NCBI GenBank assembly: GCA_002409745.1
Contig: DHOU01000018.1
Span: 1-35,817, forward strand
Direction: 5' to 3'
DNA: 35,817 nt
From: Bacteroidales bacterium UBA5382
GTDB taxonomy: Bacteria; Bacteroidota; Bacteroidia; Bacteroidales; Dysgonomonadaceae
Made by a program: the position numbers and the translations under genes. A model generated the notes under the pieces. That model made no database searches, was not told the origin of the DNA, and saw nothing but the letters and a program-made list of their open reading frames with translations. Positions 24,201-31,838 of the stretch are shown here, in pieces (the stretch's first letter is position 1; each line of letters starts with the position of its first letter).

Positions 24201-25654
24201 GCAATCTTATCGGGGGAATAACTGCCGTCGAAAAACAAATCGGTATACTGATAGCCCTTGTATAAAGCGGAAACGATACTCCCGTCAGCCGAAGCGGACA
24301 ATTGTTTACGGCTATCGGAAGCCACCCGGATGTGGGTAGCCAGAGTGACATCATCCACGCCAAGGCCTTCCCCCATAATGTTTGCCATTTGTATATTATC
24401 GGCATTCACAGGCCCTTCGAACGAAAACGATTTGAAATCCTTCCCAAGCATCCCTTGTCCCGATAACGATACATTGCCTTGCGAAGTGCGAAGAGCGCCG
24501 TCGTAGGCAAAACGGCTCATCTTTCCCTGCGCTTTCAACCGCAACGAGATATTCCCCAAGGCAAATAATTGTTCGGGCAAAGGTTCCGGCGAGCCGACCG
24601 CGGCGAAAGCCTCCATATCGTCGGGCGAAACGGTTGCCTCTTGTATGTTCAGATTGATTTTACTGTCGTTATAGTTGGAATAATCGGAAAGCATGCCCTC
24701 CATCCGTATTTTCGTACCGGAGCCGTAGGAGGCCGTCAGCTTTTGCAGTTCAACTTGCGGCAATTGCCCTTTCACATCGATGTCGAATGACAGCGGCTTG
24801 CCGAGATGCCCGAAGCCGTCGGCAAAGAGAGCGACATTCCGCACATCGATATGATCGCTTTTCGCCCTCACCACAAAGGCTTTCGAAGACAAGTGATACG
24901 ATGCCTCCTTCACTTCGAGTTCCGAATCATTAAACGACACAAGAATCTTATCGCCTGAAAACAGCGAGTCCTTTCCCCTCACATCCGCCTGGAAACGGGT
25001 GAGTTGTATCCCCGAATGTTCGGTAAACTCCAACTTCTTTATCTGCGCGCGCATATCTTCCACGCGGAGGAAGTCGGCGGATGCGCGCAATTGCAATCCT
25101 TTCACATCAATATGCGCGGCATTGAATTTCCCCGGAGTTTCCGGCTCCGAAAGGATATGATAACGTAACGAACCATTCTTCAACAACAAATCTTCGACGA
25201 CGATATGCCAAGGCGCCTTTTCCTTTTTTTGCTGCGTGGTGTCTTTATCCTTTCCGGCGAAAGCGTCGATGAGAAACTGAAAATTGAACGGCGCCTCGGG
25301 CGTTTCGCGATAAACGCTTCCGGTGAAGTTCTCCAACGCAACTTTTCGGACCGATACCCGGTTGTCGAGCAAATCCCACGGATGGATACGGGTGGACAGC
25401 GTACCGGCATAGAAAAGCGTATCCTGCTGCTTGTCTTCGAGATAAACGCCCTTCAACTCGACAGTATTAAATAGTTTGATGCGGATGCCGTCAATCGATG
25501 CCTCCGTACCGATCATGGGCTTGAGCTTTTTCAATGCGAAATCGGCGGCGTACTTCTGAACGGAAGGAATACTGAATGTAAGGAAAAGAATTACATTCAA
25601 TAGTATGATAGTTACTATAATAATAGCGAATATTTTAACGACTTTCTTAACCAA
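21203..25654 (-). CDS. tamB: TamB (DUF490) translocation/assembly protein
   Basis: A 1483-residue protein with one N-terminal membrane anchor (KKVVKIFAIIIVTIILLNVI, near residues 3-22), a long stretch of repeated beta-strand segments typical of AsmA/TamB bridge proteins, and a C-terminal DUF490 region (about 1080-1480: SGNIKVSG, DVNGTGEMTISY, LLEIRGDLQRMDLQYGIELP). TamB-like proteins span the periplasm and are thought to move phospholipids to the outer membrane or assist TamA. The length is usual for Bacteroidetes. The only start in a suitable place is TTG at 25654: the frame is closed by TAA 27 bases upstream and has no ATG or GTG before the membrane helix. It is the first gene of the tamB-tamA operon; no good promoter is visible (TATTATTG at 25692-25699 is a near match). 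Confidence 0.88.
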   Translation of the reverse strand: MVKKVVKIFAIIIVTIILLNVILFLTFSIPSVQKYAADFALKKLKPMIGTEASIDGIRIKLFNTVELKGVYLEDKQQDTLFYAGTLSTRIHPWDLLDNRVSVRKVALENFTGSVYRETPEAPFNFQFLIDAFAGKDKDTTQQKKEKAPWHIVVEDLLLKNGSLRYHILSEPETPGKFNAAHIDVKGLQLRASADFLRVEDMRAQIKKLEFTEHSGIQLTRFQADVRGKDSLFSGDKILVSFNDSELEVKEASYHLSSKAFVVRAKSDHIDVRNVALFADGFGHLGKPLSFDIDVKGQLPQVELQKLTASYGSGTKIRMEGMLSDYSNYNDSKINLNIQEATVSPDDMEAFAAVGSPEPLPEQLFALGNISLRLKAQGKMSRFAYDGALRTSQGNVSLSGQGMLGKDFKSFSFEGPVNADNIQMANIMGEGLGVDDVTLATHIRVASDSRKQLSASADGSIVSALYKGYQYTDLFFDGSYSPDKIAAHIHTDTERNKLDISADMTMGGDQAILVKGVIDKLDLNPFVTIEKWENPSLTTRIDGQLSGGSIDNMVGTVVIDSTSLSAASFIYNPGPVYLQALADEGEGKKLQLYSSFLEAELSGDYFFSTAGRELMAALHPHLPSLIPQPEEAEPLEGLNNFRFTVNLKNTEDLSYALSLPFYNVEPATIQGSVDMVSGQSVVMNAHVPRLMFGNNDIRETKVTLQSGPAKGIAIEANTYLVQDDGYINARLNTDAASDSLMNRLFFDVQNSVAQANGQLQIGLQLDRDAEEQLMAAIRFYSSDVLFNNKTISFSDATIDYRKDHIDIRNFGMRERDMLILGIEGIASKTPSDSIRVYFNNTELSNLLAAFNVSNIEGAINGDIFISQALGDPRIRTEQLRIDDIKVYNEPLGTFHVDARWDNLHSGLGLDAYLDNKTGVRPLEVKGFIPTGDTIRQPMNVKLNIRDFALTTFKPLTTTIFSDLSGNINSDISVTGSVSEPEVKGWLGIDGGMMKVAYTDVTYRISDTIHVDKSNIGLNNLVIYDEDNHTATLSVSLSHSNFGRMVYNVGFEMNDFLLLNNPRRTDLMAYGTLRLSGNIKVSGSQAGIFGDAFVSSSSRSDVTVVIPQSAATAEQYSGVIYINTPTEKEDSLSFLRKREEGKSNAKRTSSANSMPINMRAIVNLTPLLRTKVFINPTTGDALDVNGTGEMTISYNSKAVSPMQIHGDYVIEEGKIHYNLLQNLRAIDFNIRKGSTLTMIGDPMNTRFNIIAYHQVTTDLATLNTSFTAELSNTRVPVNALLEIRGDLQRMDLQYGIELPDATNDMQQKVNSLISTEEAKIRQFASLVATGSFFSSGGDTQNTNLGTNMFTSLAATGLTKGLDALFARALKNNWTVSTNFESQDGTFDNVRMGVDVSTRLFDDRLRITTNLSYGDQSTLNTDQAFMGEFEAEYDINNWLMLRAYNRANQRFYRRSPFTQGVGVVVTKQGHTFRNLFRFDFRRKENE

Positions 25655-25759
25655 TTGCTTTGTTGGTGTTATGTGGATTTATTTCAAACTGCAATAATAC
25701 AAAAAAAACACGTAAAACGCTTTGTAATTGCACACTTTTTTAAATCTGTCGAAGGGTCC

Positions 25760-25903
25760 GGTCTACAGTCGCCGGTCAATCTGTCGCCGGTCGCCGGTCA
25801 ATCGGTCGCCAGTCAATCAGTCGCCGGTCGCCAGTCGCCAGTCTACAGTCACCGGTCGCCGGTCGCCGGTCTTCGGTCTTCGGTCGCCGGTCGCCGGTCA
25901 ATC
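25760..25903. repeat. 7-bp tandem repeat array (GGTCGCC type)
   Basis: About 20 head-to-tail units in the tamB-queA gap, mostly GGTCGCC or AGTCGCC, with variants GGTCTTC and AGTCTAC and an 8-base form GGTCAATC. The unit length is not a multiple of three and no gene is supported, although frames happen to stay open across it. It is related to the arrays at 28509 and 35676. Confidence 0.85.
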
Positions 25904-25957
25904 TTCCTTCAATCTCTCATCGATCTTCCTTCAATCTTCCTTCGATCTTCCTTCAAT
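25901..25957. repeat. ATCTTCCTTC repeat block
   Basis: Directly after the 7-bp array come about five imperfect units of ATCTTCCTTC preceded by A or G (11-base period, one unit shortened to ATCTCTC). The block runs up to the queA stop codon at 25958. Together with the preceding array it fills most of the 303-bp gap between tamB and queA. Confidence 0.75.
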
Positions 25958-27184
25958 CTATTCCCTCCAGAGCAGCGAACTATCGCCGTAACTAAGAAAG
26001 CGGAAACCGTTATCGAGGGCATACCGGTAAATCTGTCGCCAGTCATCTCCCACAAAAGCCGATATCAAAAGCAGAAGGGTGCTCTCCGGTTGATGGAAAT
26101 TGGTCACCAGCGCATCGGCATACCGAAAGCGGTATCCCGGGGCGATAAGAATCTGCGTAGCCGAAATCAATTGCTCCTCGCCGTGACGGTCCAGATAATC
26201 GAGAATGCTTTGCAAAGCAGCCTTCGGCGGAATCTCCTCGTCCTGTTCATACGGTTCCCATTGCGACACGGAGAGCTCGTGCGGCAGGGCGTCGGGACGG
26301 CGATATAATTTGGCGCCGATATAATACAGGCTCTCGACGGTGCGCAGCGATGTCGTTCCCACCACAATGGTTTTGCCGTTATGGGCAAGCAGCGAAGCGA
26401 TGGCGTCGCGTGACACGGACAGGCACTCGGTGTGCATGCCGTGCCCTCCGATAGTGGGCGACTTTACCGGTTTGAACGTTCCGGCCCCTACATGCAACGT
26501 CACTTCGACCGTCGACAAGCCCTTTTGCCGTAGTTTCTCCATCACTCCCGCCGTGAAATGCAATCCGGCTGTAGGCGCGGCGACCGAACCCTCGACGTAC
26601 GAGTACACCGTTTGGTAGGTTTCGTCGTCTTTTTCTTCCGACGCCCGGTTAAGATACGGCGGAATGGGCAGTTTCCCGGCAAACTCCAACACTTCCGAAA
26701 ACGTAAACGAAGGATCGTTCCAAGAAAACTCCACGGCGACTCCCGACGGGCAGGTTCCTTTCCGCCGGGCTACGAGTGTAAGCGAGCCCGCAGGCGATGC
26801 CACCTCCATCTGCAAGGATTCGTCTTTCCAGCGCTTCGCATTGCCGATCATGCACGACCACGCGCACCGCTCCCGTTGCTGAAAATTCACATTGTACTCT
26901 TCGGGCACCAACGGGGACAGACAAAACACTTCCACCACGGCCCCCGTCGGTTTGCGAAAGAGCAAGCGCGCATGAATGACCCGGGTATTATTGAAAACAA
27001 GTAGGCTTTCCGGCGGGAGAAAAGCCGGTAAATCGCGAAAAACAGCGGTGGTGATCGTCCTGTCGGAATAAACTAATAATTTCGACGCATCGCGCGGCTC
27101 GACGGGATATTTGGCGATGCGCCCGTCGGGCAGATCGTAGTGGAAATCACCGATGCGAAGTTGTTCTATCTCTTCTTTTTTCAT
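25958..27184 (-). CDS. queA: QueA family S-adenosylmethionine:tRNA ribosyltransferase-isomerase
   Basis: A 408-residue enzyme of the QueA family, which transfers and isomerises the ribosyl part of SAM onto preQ1 in tRNA during queuosine synthesis. Family signatures: DFHYDLPDGRIAKYPVEPRDASKLLV at the N-terminus, LVFNNTRVIHARL, APTAGLHFT, TLHVGAGTFKPVKSP followed by HGMHTE, and VTNFHQPESTLLLLISAF at the C-terminus. It is about 50 residues longer than E. coli QueA; Bacteroidetes often carry such a long paralogue besides a canonical one, so the exact tRNA role is less certain than the fold. A consensus promoter lies upstream (27238-27269), divergent from the Smr gene. Confidence 0.85.
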   Translation of the reverse strand: MKKEEIEQLRIGDFHYDLPDGRIAKYPVEPRDASKLLVYSDRTITTAVFRDLPAFLPPESLLVFNNTRVIHARLLFRKPTGAVVEVFCLSPLVPEEYNVNFQQRERCAWSCMIGNAKRWKDESLQMEVASPAGSLTLVARRKGTCPSGVAVEFSWNDPSFTFSEVLEFAGKLPIPPYLNRASEEKDDETYQTVYSYVEGSVAAPTAGLHFTAGVMEKLRQKGLSTVEVTLHVGAGTFKPVKSPTIGGHGMHTECLSVSRDAIASLLAHNGKTIVVGTTSLRTVESLYYIGAKLYRRPDALPHELSVSQWEPYEQDEEIPPKAALQSILDYLDRHGEEQLISATQILIAPGYRFRYADALVTNFHQPESTLLLLISAFVGDDWRQIYRYALDNGFRFLSYGDSSLLWRE

Positions 27185-27237
27185 TTTTTTGGCTATCGTA
27201 CGCCTTCTTTTTTCGGAATATTATATGAATAATCCGA

Positions 27238-27269
27238 CAAAAATAGTCAACTTTGCAACACGGAACAAA
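27238..27269 (-). promoter_or_regulatory. Promoter for queA
   Basis: On the minus strand TTTG (27269-27266) lies 20 bases before TATTTTTG (27245-27238), close to the Bacteroidetes consensus. The leader to the ATG at 27184 is about 45 nt. Confidence 0.65.
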
Positions 27270-27338
27270 AATAAGCAACGACGCAAAACCTTTTTATCTT
27301 ATGAATTCGTTGCATACACAAAACAAAGCATAGAGCAA

Positions 27339-28409
27339 ATGAATAAATTACAAACAGGCGACACGGTACGCTTCCTGAATTCGGTGGGAGGAGGAAAAGT
27401 AAAAGGCTTCCTCAACAAACAAGTGGTCATCGTTGAAGATGAAAACGGATTCGATGTCCCCGTACTAGCCTCGGAATGTGTGGTTGTCGCTTCCGAAGGA
27501 AATAAAAAACTCAGCGAAACCGAAACGGAAAACGAGCAGCCCGGGCAGAAGAAATCCTCGCCCGACTTGCCCCGGATAACCCCCGAAGACGATGAGCCCG
27601 CCGAAACGGTGGAAGGTGAAAAAATAACGGCCTGCCTGGCTTACCTTCCGACCGACGTAAAGACCCTCTCCAACACGTCGTATGAATGCTATTTCGTCAA
27701 CGACAGCAATTATTACCTGTTCTTCACCTATCTCAGCCGCGAAAACAGCGCCTGGAAATGCCGCTATCAGGGTTCGGTGGAGCCCAACACCAAGATTTTC
27801 ATGGAGGAGTTCGACAAAACGCAACTCAACGAGATCGAAAAGATTTGTGTACAGTTCATCGCTTTTAAACATCATAAACCGTTCGGTATCAAACAGCCCT
27901 ATTCGGTGGAACTGGCTGTCGACACGGTAAAATTCTACAAGCTGCACAGTTTCCGGGAGAACGATTACTTCGATGAAGATGCGTTGGTATATTATATCGC
28001 CCGCAACGATGTCCCCGAGCATCAACTGCTCGTCTCGGCCACCGACGTGCAGCGCGCCATCATCGAAAAAGAGCGCCCCGCTCCCGCCCGCCCGCGCAGG
28101 CAACGCATCGAAAAGAAAGAGCAACAAGCGCCGTTGGTGGTCGATTTGCATATCGATCAACTGCTCGACACGACGGCGGGCATGACAAACGCCGACATGC
28201 TGGAATACCAACTGCAAAAGTTCCACGAGGCGATGGAAGCGCATGCGGCGGAGAAAAACGCCAAGATCGTGTTCATTCACGGCAAAGGCAACGGCGTATT
28301 AAAGAATGCGATATTAAAGGAATTACAAAACAAATACAAGAAATGCTACCATCAGGACGCATCGTTTCAGGAATACGGCTACGGGGCGACGATGGTGACC
28401 ATCAAGTAA
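27339..28409 (+). CDS. DUF2027 / Smr domain protein
   Basis: A 356-residue protein. The N-terminus (MNKLQTGDTVRFLNSVGGGKVKGF, then VVIVEDENGFDVPVL) matches the SH3-like DUF2027 domain. An acidic proline-rich linker (about 60-100) is followed by a central beta-rich domain and a C-terminal Smr domain (about 265-356): VVDLHIDQL, VFIHGKGNGVLKNAI and GYGATMVTIK. The DLH and HGKG(N)G motifs are those of Smr nucleases from MutS2 and related proteins, so nucleic acid nicking or RNA binding is likely. The ATG at 27339 gives the family N-terminus; the open frame reaches further upstream over the queA promoter. DUF2027-Smr proteins are a Bacteroidetes speciality of unknown role. Confidence 0.9.
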   Translation: MNKLQTGDTVRFLNSVGGGKVKGFLNKQVVIVEDENGFDVPVLASECVVVASEGNKKLSETETENEQPGQKKSSPDLPRITPEDDEPAETVEGEKITACLAYLPTDVKTLSNTSYECYFVNDSNYYLFFTYLSRENSAWKCRYQGSVEPNTKIFMEEFDKTQLNEIEKICVQFIAFKHHKPFGIKQPYSVELAVDTVKFYKLHSFRENDYFDEDALVYYIARNDVPEHQLLVSATDVQRAIIEKERPAPARPRRQRIEKKEQQAPLVVDLHIDQLLDTTAGMTNADMLEYQLQKFHEAMEAHAAEKNAKIVFIHGKGNGVLKNAILKELQNKYKKCYHQDASFQEYGYGATMVTIK

Positions 28410-28440
28410 ACACACTCGTAACAGACTAAACTTTCGCAGG

Positions 28441-28448
28441 TAATTTTG
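28441..28448 (+). promoter_or_regulatory. Possible -7 element for the lipoprotein-argR pair
   Basis: TAATTTTG matches TAnnTTTG, 169 bases ahead of the lipoprotein ATG, with no -33 TTTG. The 7-bp repeat array would lie in the leader of this transcript. Confidence 0.35.
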
Positions 28449-28508
28449 AAAGGTATCGGTTAAGGATCACCCGTCAACGGTCAAAAGACGGCAGACAATA
28501 CAAAGTAA

Positions 28509-28564
28509 ACCGGAGACCGGAGACTGAAGACCGGAGGCCGGAGACTAAAGACCGGAGACTATAG
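28509..28564. repeat. 7-bp tandem repeat array (ACCGGAG type)
   Basis: Eight units of 7 bases: ACCGGAG (four exact), GCCGGAG, ACTGAAG, ACTAAAG and ACTATAG, in the gap upstream of the lipoprotein gene. The unit is a rotation of the reverse complement of GGTCTCC found at 35676-35817, so the same repeat family occurs here in the opposite orientation. Confidence 0.85.
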
Positions 28565-28616
28565 CCTCCAAACGACCGGACAAAATGGCTTGCAGCCCGT
28601 AAATAACGAACAAAAG

Positions 28617-29204
28617 ATGAAAAAAATAATCGTTTTTATTTTCGCTGCTCTTGTATTCAACAGTTGCGATGTATTAAATCAAATCGGAGGCGCCTATAAC
28701 CTCTCTCAATGCGAATATAGCTACCGTTCGCTGAGCGATATCCAACTCGCCGGAATCAACCTGGGCAATGCCTCCAGCATCTCGCTGTCGAGCCTGGCGT
28801 CTATTTCGACGATATTGGCGGGGGGAAACCTTCAAGCCATCCCTTTTAACATGACGCTTAATATCGATGTGAAAAACCCCAACCAAAAAGCCGCGTTCCT
28901 CAATGCTCTCGATTACAGCATCGCGATTAACGAACTGGATTTTGCGCAAGGGAAAATCGATATCCCGTTCGACTTGGCTCCGAACGAAACCAAGACGCTT
29001 CCCATATCGGTAGGGGTCGACCTGAAAACCTTAATGAACCGTTATTCGCAGGAGCGGGTGGCGAAAGAGATGGGCGCTTTTCTGGGCATCATTTCCGATG
29101 AAACCAAGGTCACGGTGAAGCTTTGGCCCAAAGTGCTGGTCGGCGAAACGCCTATTAAGGTTCCGGCTCCCATCCCGTTGGAATTCACTTTCGGGGGTAA
29201 ATAA
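28617..29204 (+). CDS. LEA type 2-like periplasmic lipoprotein
   Basis: A 195-residue lipoprotein. The signal MKKIIVFIFAALVFNSC has a clear lipobox (VFNSC), with the acylated cysteine at about residue 17 followed by D, which may affect sorting. The mature part carries two-strand repeats of the LEA-2/WHy type (FNMTLNIDVKNPNQKAAFL...LDYSIAINE) and ends in a short beta-rich tail (PIPLEFTFGG). Such proteins are common in Bacteroidetes envelopes and have no assigned function. The ATG at 28617 was chosen because it begins the signal peptide; nine codons upstream are open. The argR gene starts 6 bp after its stop, so they are probably cotranscribed, without an obvious functional link. Confidence 0.87.
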   Translation: MKKIIVFIFAALVFNSCDVLNQIGGAYNLSQCEYSYRSLSDIQLAGINLGNASSISLSSLASISTILAGGNLQAIPFNMTLNIDVKNPNQKAAFLNALDYSIAINELDFAQGKIDIPFDLAPNETKTLPISVGVDLKTLMNRYSQERVAKEMGAFLGIISDETKVTVKLWPKVLVGETPIKVPAPIPLEFTFGGK

Positions 29205-29210
29205 CCGTTT

Positions 29211-29690
29211 ATGGCCAAGAACGATAAAAAAGAACGGCAGGAAGCGATCGCGCAAATACTCTCGCGGTCGGCTATAGACAGTCAGGACGAATTGTTGCAT
29301 CATCTTTCACTCCTGGGCTTCGAGCCCACACAGGCCACGCTCTCGCGCGACTTTCGCGAAATGAAGGTGGCTAAAACGCCCGACGCCGCGGGAAACTACG
29401 TGTACCGTTTGCCTTCGATGCAACTGCCCCCTTCGCCGAGGGATAAACACGGCATGGTGATGCCATTCTTGCGGCAGGGAACATTGAATATCGAGTTCTC
29501 GGGACAAGTCGCCGTCATCAAAACACCTCCCGGATACGCCCGGGGGATTGCCTGCGATATCGAATCAAACAACATTCCGGGCATCATGGGCGCCATCCCC
29601 GCCGACAATACGCTGATGCTTTTGCTGCGCCCCACGGCCGACAAAGAGATCATCCTCCAATCCCTCAAAATTTTGTTTGTCCGTTCCTAA
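29211..29690 (+). CDS. argR: Arginine repressor ArgR
   Basis: A 159-residue transcription factor. The N-terminal winged helix holds the family motif SQDELLHHLSLLGFEPTQATLSRDFREM (about 24-51). The C-terminal hexamerisation and arginine-binding domain has VAVIKTPPGYARGIACDIE (about 101-119) and IPGIMGAIPADNTLMLL (about 124-140), where the usual GTIAGDDT reads GAIPADNT; the second aspartate of the arginine site is therefore replaced by asparagine. It represses arginine biosynthesis or activates catabolism when arginine binds. No arg genes lie nearby. It follows the lipoprotein gene by 6 bp. Length and start (ATG 29211) are normal. Confidence 0.9.
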   Translation: MAKNDKKERQEAIAQILSRSAIDSQDELLHHLSLLGFEPTQATLSRDFREMKVAKTPDAAGNYVYRLPSMQLPPSPRDKHGMVMPFLRQGTLNIEFSGQVAVIKTPPGYARGIACDIESNNIPGIMGAIPADNTLMLLLRPTADKEIILQSLKILFVRS

Positions 29691-29742
29691 ATATCATAGC
29701 CGATAGTGACCGCGGAACCGTTATGCAGCCGGTAAAAACCGG

Positions 29743-30078
29743 GCAATGACCGTCGAAACCGATTCAATGACCGTTCAGAGCGATTCAATGATTGCTGAGA
29801 CTGCCTCAATGGCAGTTTTGGGTGTTTCGATGGTAGTTGAGCATGCTTCATTGTCAGTTTCGGATGACGTAATGGCAGCTTTGTATGCTTCAATGGCAGC
29901 TTCAGGTGCCTCAATGGCAGCTTTACATGCTTCATTGTCAGCTTTGGGTCGTGCAGCGATATCTTTAAGCGATGCAGCGGCATCTTTAGATGCTTCATAG
30001 ACATCTCCAAGCCGTTCAATGATATCTTCAGGCGCTTCAGCGGCCTATTGCGGCCATTCAATGAATAGCGACAACCGC
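29743..30078. repeat. Degenerate 21-bp tandem repeat array, about 16 units
   Basis: Units begin at 29743 and recur every 21 bases without a length change to 30078. Most start TCAATGGCAGCTTT or a near variant (TCAATGACC, TCATTGTCAG, GCAGCGGCATC) and end in GCT, GAT or GCC. The 21-base period keeps phase with codons, so both strands have open frames with 7-residue repeats: plus from 29746 to 30000 (SMAALHA type) and minus from 30130 to 29687 (LPLRHPK type). A small hairpin CCGGT-AAAA-ACCGG precedes the array at 29729-29742. The array fills the 466-bp gap between argR and the UPF0316 gene. Confidence 0.88.
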
Positions 30079-30156
30079 ACACCGGCCGATTTAGAAAGAG
30101 CGCCTGCCGATTAACGTTCTGCAAAGGCATCCGTCAACGGCAAATGGGTCGACCGT

Positions 30157-30720
30157 TCATTTTCCCGGACGCCAACGGGAGAAAATGCTGGGGCGTTTAT
30201 AAAAGATCCCGTTCTGCTTGGTACGTACATCTTCAATCACATAAAACAAGTTAGGGTCGAATTGGGTGAGCTTTTGAGCAATGCCTTTCATCTCCTTGCG
30301 TTCGATGACGGTTTCGATAATGTCGACCTTATCCACGGAGCCGGTTCCATGCACCAAAGTAGCTCCATGTCCGCACTCCTTCAGCAGCCGGATCACGTCC
30401 AAACCGTTCTTGTTGGTATAGATACGGCACAATACGATACCGAAAGCAATGCGTTGTTCGATGAGGATGCCGATAAAGTTGCCGGTGGCATACCCCGCCG
30501 CATACGACAGATAAGCGGTCATGTCGTTGGCTCGCGAGAGAATCTGGGAGATGACAACGACCCAAATGAACACTTCGAAGAATCCGATCAGCGGAGCCTT
30601 GTAACGTTCACCTTTCGAAACGAAGATAATACGCAGCGTCCCCAATGTCACATCGATAATCCTACCGAAGAAAATCATCAGGGGCAATAAATAAGGGGAT
30701 TGGTCTAAAAAATCGAACAT
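30157..30720 (-). CDS. UPF0316 / DUF2179 membrane protein
   Basis: A 187-residue protein. Three N-terminal membrane helices (about 8-30, 41-62 and 66-90; PLMIFFGRIIDVTLGTLRIIFVS, FFEVFIWVVVISQI and a glycine-rich third) are followed by a soluble DUF2179 domain (about 95-180; VIRLLKECGHGATLVHGTGS, IIETVIERKEM, LFYVIEDVRTKQNGIF). The order and length match the UPF0316 family, whose cytoplasmic domain is thought to bind a small ligand; no function is established. It lies downstream of the threonine aldolase gene in the same direction, separated by a 46-bp gap with four 8-bp repeats, and may be cotranscribed. Confidence 0.87.
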   Translation of the reverse strand: MFDFLDQSPYLLPLMIFFGRIIDVTLGTLRIIFVSKGERYKAPLIGFFEVFIWVVVISQILSRANDMTAYLSYAAGYATGNFIGILIEQRIAFGIVLCRIYTNKNGLDVIRLLKECGHGATLVHGTGSVDKVDIIETVIERKEMKGIAQKLTQFDPNLFYVIEDVRTKQNGIFYKRPSIFSRWRPGK

Positions 30721-30730
30721 GAAAAATAAT

Positions 30731-30762
30731 GTGCTAATGTGCTAATGTGCTAATGTGCTAAT
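30731..30762. repeat. Four copies of an 8-bp repeat (GTGCTAAT)
   Basis: Four exact head-to-tail copies of GTGCTAAT in the 46-bp gap between the aldolase stop and the UPF0316 start. The unit differs by one base from TTGCTAAT, the rotated unit of the array at 31839-31950 on the other side of the aldolase gene. Confidence 0.9.
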
Positions 30763-30766
30763 TGAA

Positions 30767-31795
30767 TTATGGAATCGCCAAATTCCTCAGACAGCCGATA
30801 AAGGCGTCGATGTCTTCGTCGCTGGTGTCCCATGAACAGACCAGGCGCATCTCGCCGATGGAGTCGTCCCATTCGTAAAAGAAATAACGTTCGCGAAGGG
30901 CGTCCACGATTTCCCTTGGGATAATAAAAAACACGGCGTTCGCCTCTACAGGCCGCGTCACGCGCACATCGTCTATCGTAGCCATCGCGGATGCCAGGCG
31001 GCGCGCGGCGGCGTTCGAACGGCGGGCGTTTTCGAGCCAGAGGCCTTCCTCGATGTACGGAATGAATTGCGCCGACAGGTACCGCATCTTCGAGAACAAC
31101 TGCGTCGCTTGCTTGCGGTAATACTTCAAATTCTCGGCAAGTTCCGGCCGGAGAGGCACGACCGCCTCGCCCATCATCAACCCGTTCTTCGTGCCGCCGA
31201 ATGTAAACAGGTCTACGCCGCAATCCACCGTCATTTCTTTCAACGAACACCCTACGGCGGCACAGGCGTTGGCGATACGCGTTCCGTCCATAAACAAATA
31301 CATCTCGTGGCGGTGCGCCAACTCGGCTAAAGCCGACACCTCTTCGGGCGTATATACCGTTCCCAGTTCGGTCGATTGCGAAATGGCGATGACCTTCGGC
31401 TGCGAGTGATGTTCGAAGCCGAAACCGTGAATGAAAGGCGTTACGCGTTCGGGCGTCAACTTACCGTCGTCCGTGGGGATTTCTTTTATCGAAGCGCCCG
31501 TCAGTTTCACCGGGGCGCCGCATTCGTCTACCGCAATGTGGGCGGTGTCGGCGCATAAAATACTGTGGAAAGGAAGCGTGCAGGCTTCGAGGGCAACGAC
31601 ATTCGCGCCCGTGCCGTTGAAAACGAACAGCGGGTGGAATGCATGGCCTTGCAGAAGCTCTTCCAGAGCCTCTTGAGCCTGACGGGTATAAGGGTCGTCG
31701 CCATAAGCGAGCACATGGTCGGCATTTGCGTCGAAAAGGGCTTGCATGATGCGCGGATGCACGCCCGAATGATTATCACTACCAAAACTTCTCAT
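30767..31795 (-). CDS. ltaE: Low-specificity L-threonine aldolase
   Basis: A 342-residue PLP enzyme of fold type I that cleaves L-threonine or allo-threonine to glycine and acetaldehyde. The start FGSDNHSGVHPRIMQAL and the YGDDPYTRQAQEALEE block are typical of the beta-eliminating lyase family. MDGTRIANA (D170) positions the PLP ring and TFGGTKNGLMMGEA carries the Schiff-base lysine K203. The length is normal. It lies downstream of metH and upstream of the UPF0316 gene on the same strand; both aldolase and MetH feed glycine and one-carbon metabolism, but the separate promoter at 31818 suggests independent expression. Confidence 0.93.
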   Translation of the reverse strand: MRSFGSDNHSGVHPRIMQALFDANADHVLAYGDDPYTRQAQEALEELLQGHAFHPLFVFNGTGANVVALEACTLPFHSILCADTAHIAVDECGAPVKLTGASIKEIPTDDGKLTPERVTPFIHGFGFEHHSQPKVIAISQSTELGTVYTPEEVSALAELAHRHEMYLFMDGTRIANACAAVGCSLKEMTVDCGVDLFTFGGTKNGLMMGEAVVPLRPELAENLKYYRKQATQLFSKMRYLSAQFIPYIEEGLWLENARRSNAAARRLASAMATIDDVRVTRPVEANAVFFIIPREIVDALRERYFFYEWDDSIGEMRLVCSWDTSDEDIDAFIGCLRNLAIP

Positions 31796-31817
31796 ATTCT
31801 ATTTATCGAATCGGGTG

Positions 31818-31825
31818 CAAAGATA
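31818..31825 (-). promoter_or_regulatory. -7 promoter element for ltaE
   Basis: TATCTTTG on the minus strand, 22 bases before the ATG at 31795. The place where a -33 box should lie (about 31845-31848) falls inside the 8-bp repeat array, which offers TTAGCGAA units and no proper TTTG. Confidence 0.65.
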
Positions 31826-31838
31826 CAAAAGAAAACAA

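Noticed and set aside
25655..26308. Open frame crossing the 7-bp array into the region opposite queA
   Set aside because: It consists of low-complexity Ser/Pro/Val/Arg repeats from the array and antisense queA sequence, with no ribosome binding site or family.
29746..30000. Plus-strand repeat ORF called as a gene
   Set aside because: Both strands are open because of the 21-bp period; with no ribosome binding site or homologue I cannot choose a strand, so it is listed only as a repeat and a finding.
29743..30078. 21-bp array considered as a CRISPR array
   Set aside because: Units are directly adjacent and degenerate, without unique spacers, and no cas genes are present; the Cas4-like domain at 13782 belongs to a Dna2-type helicase.
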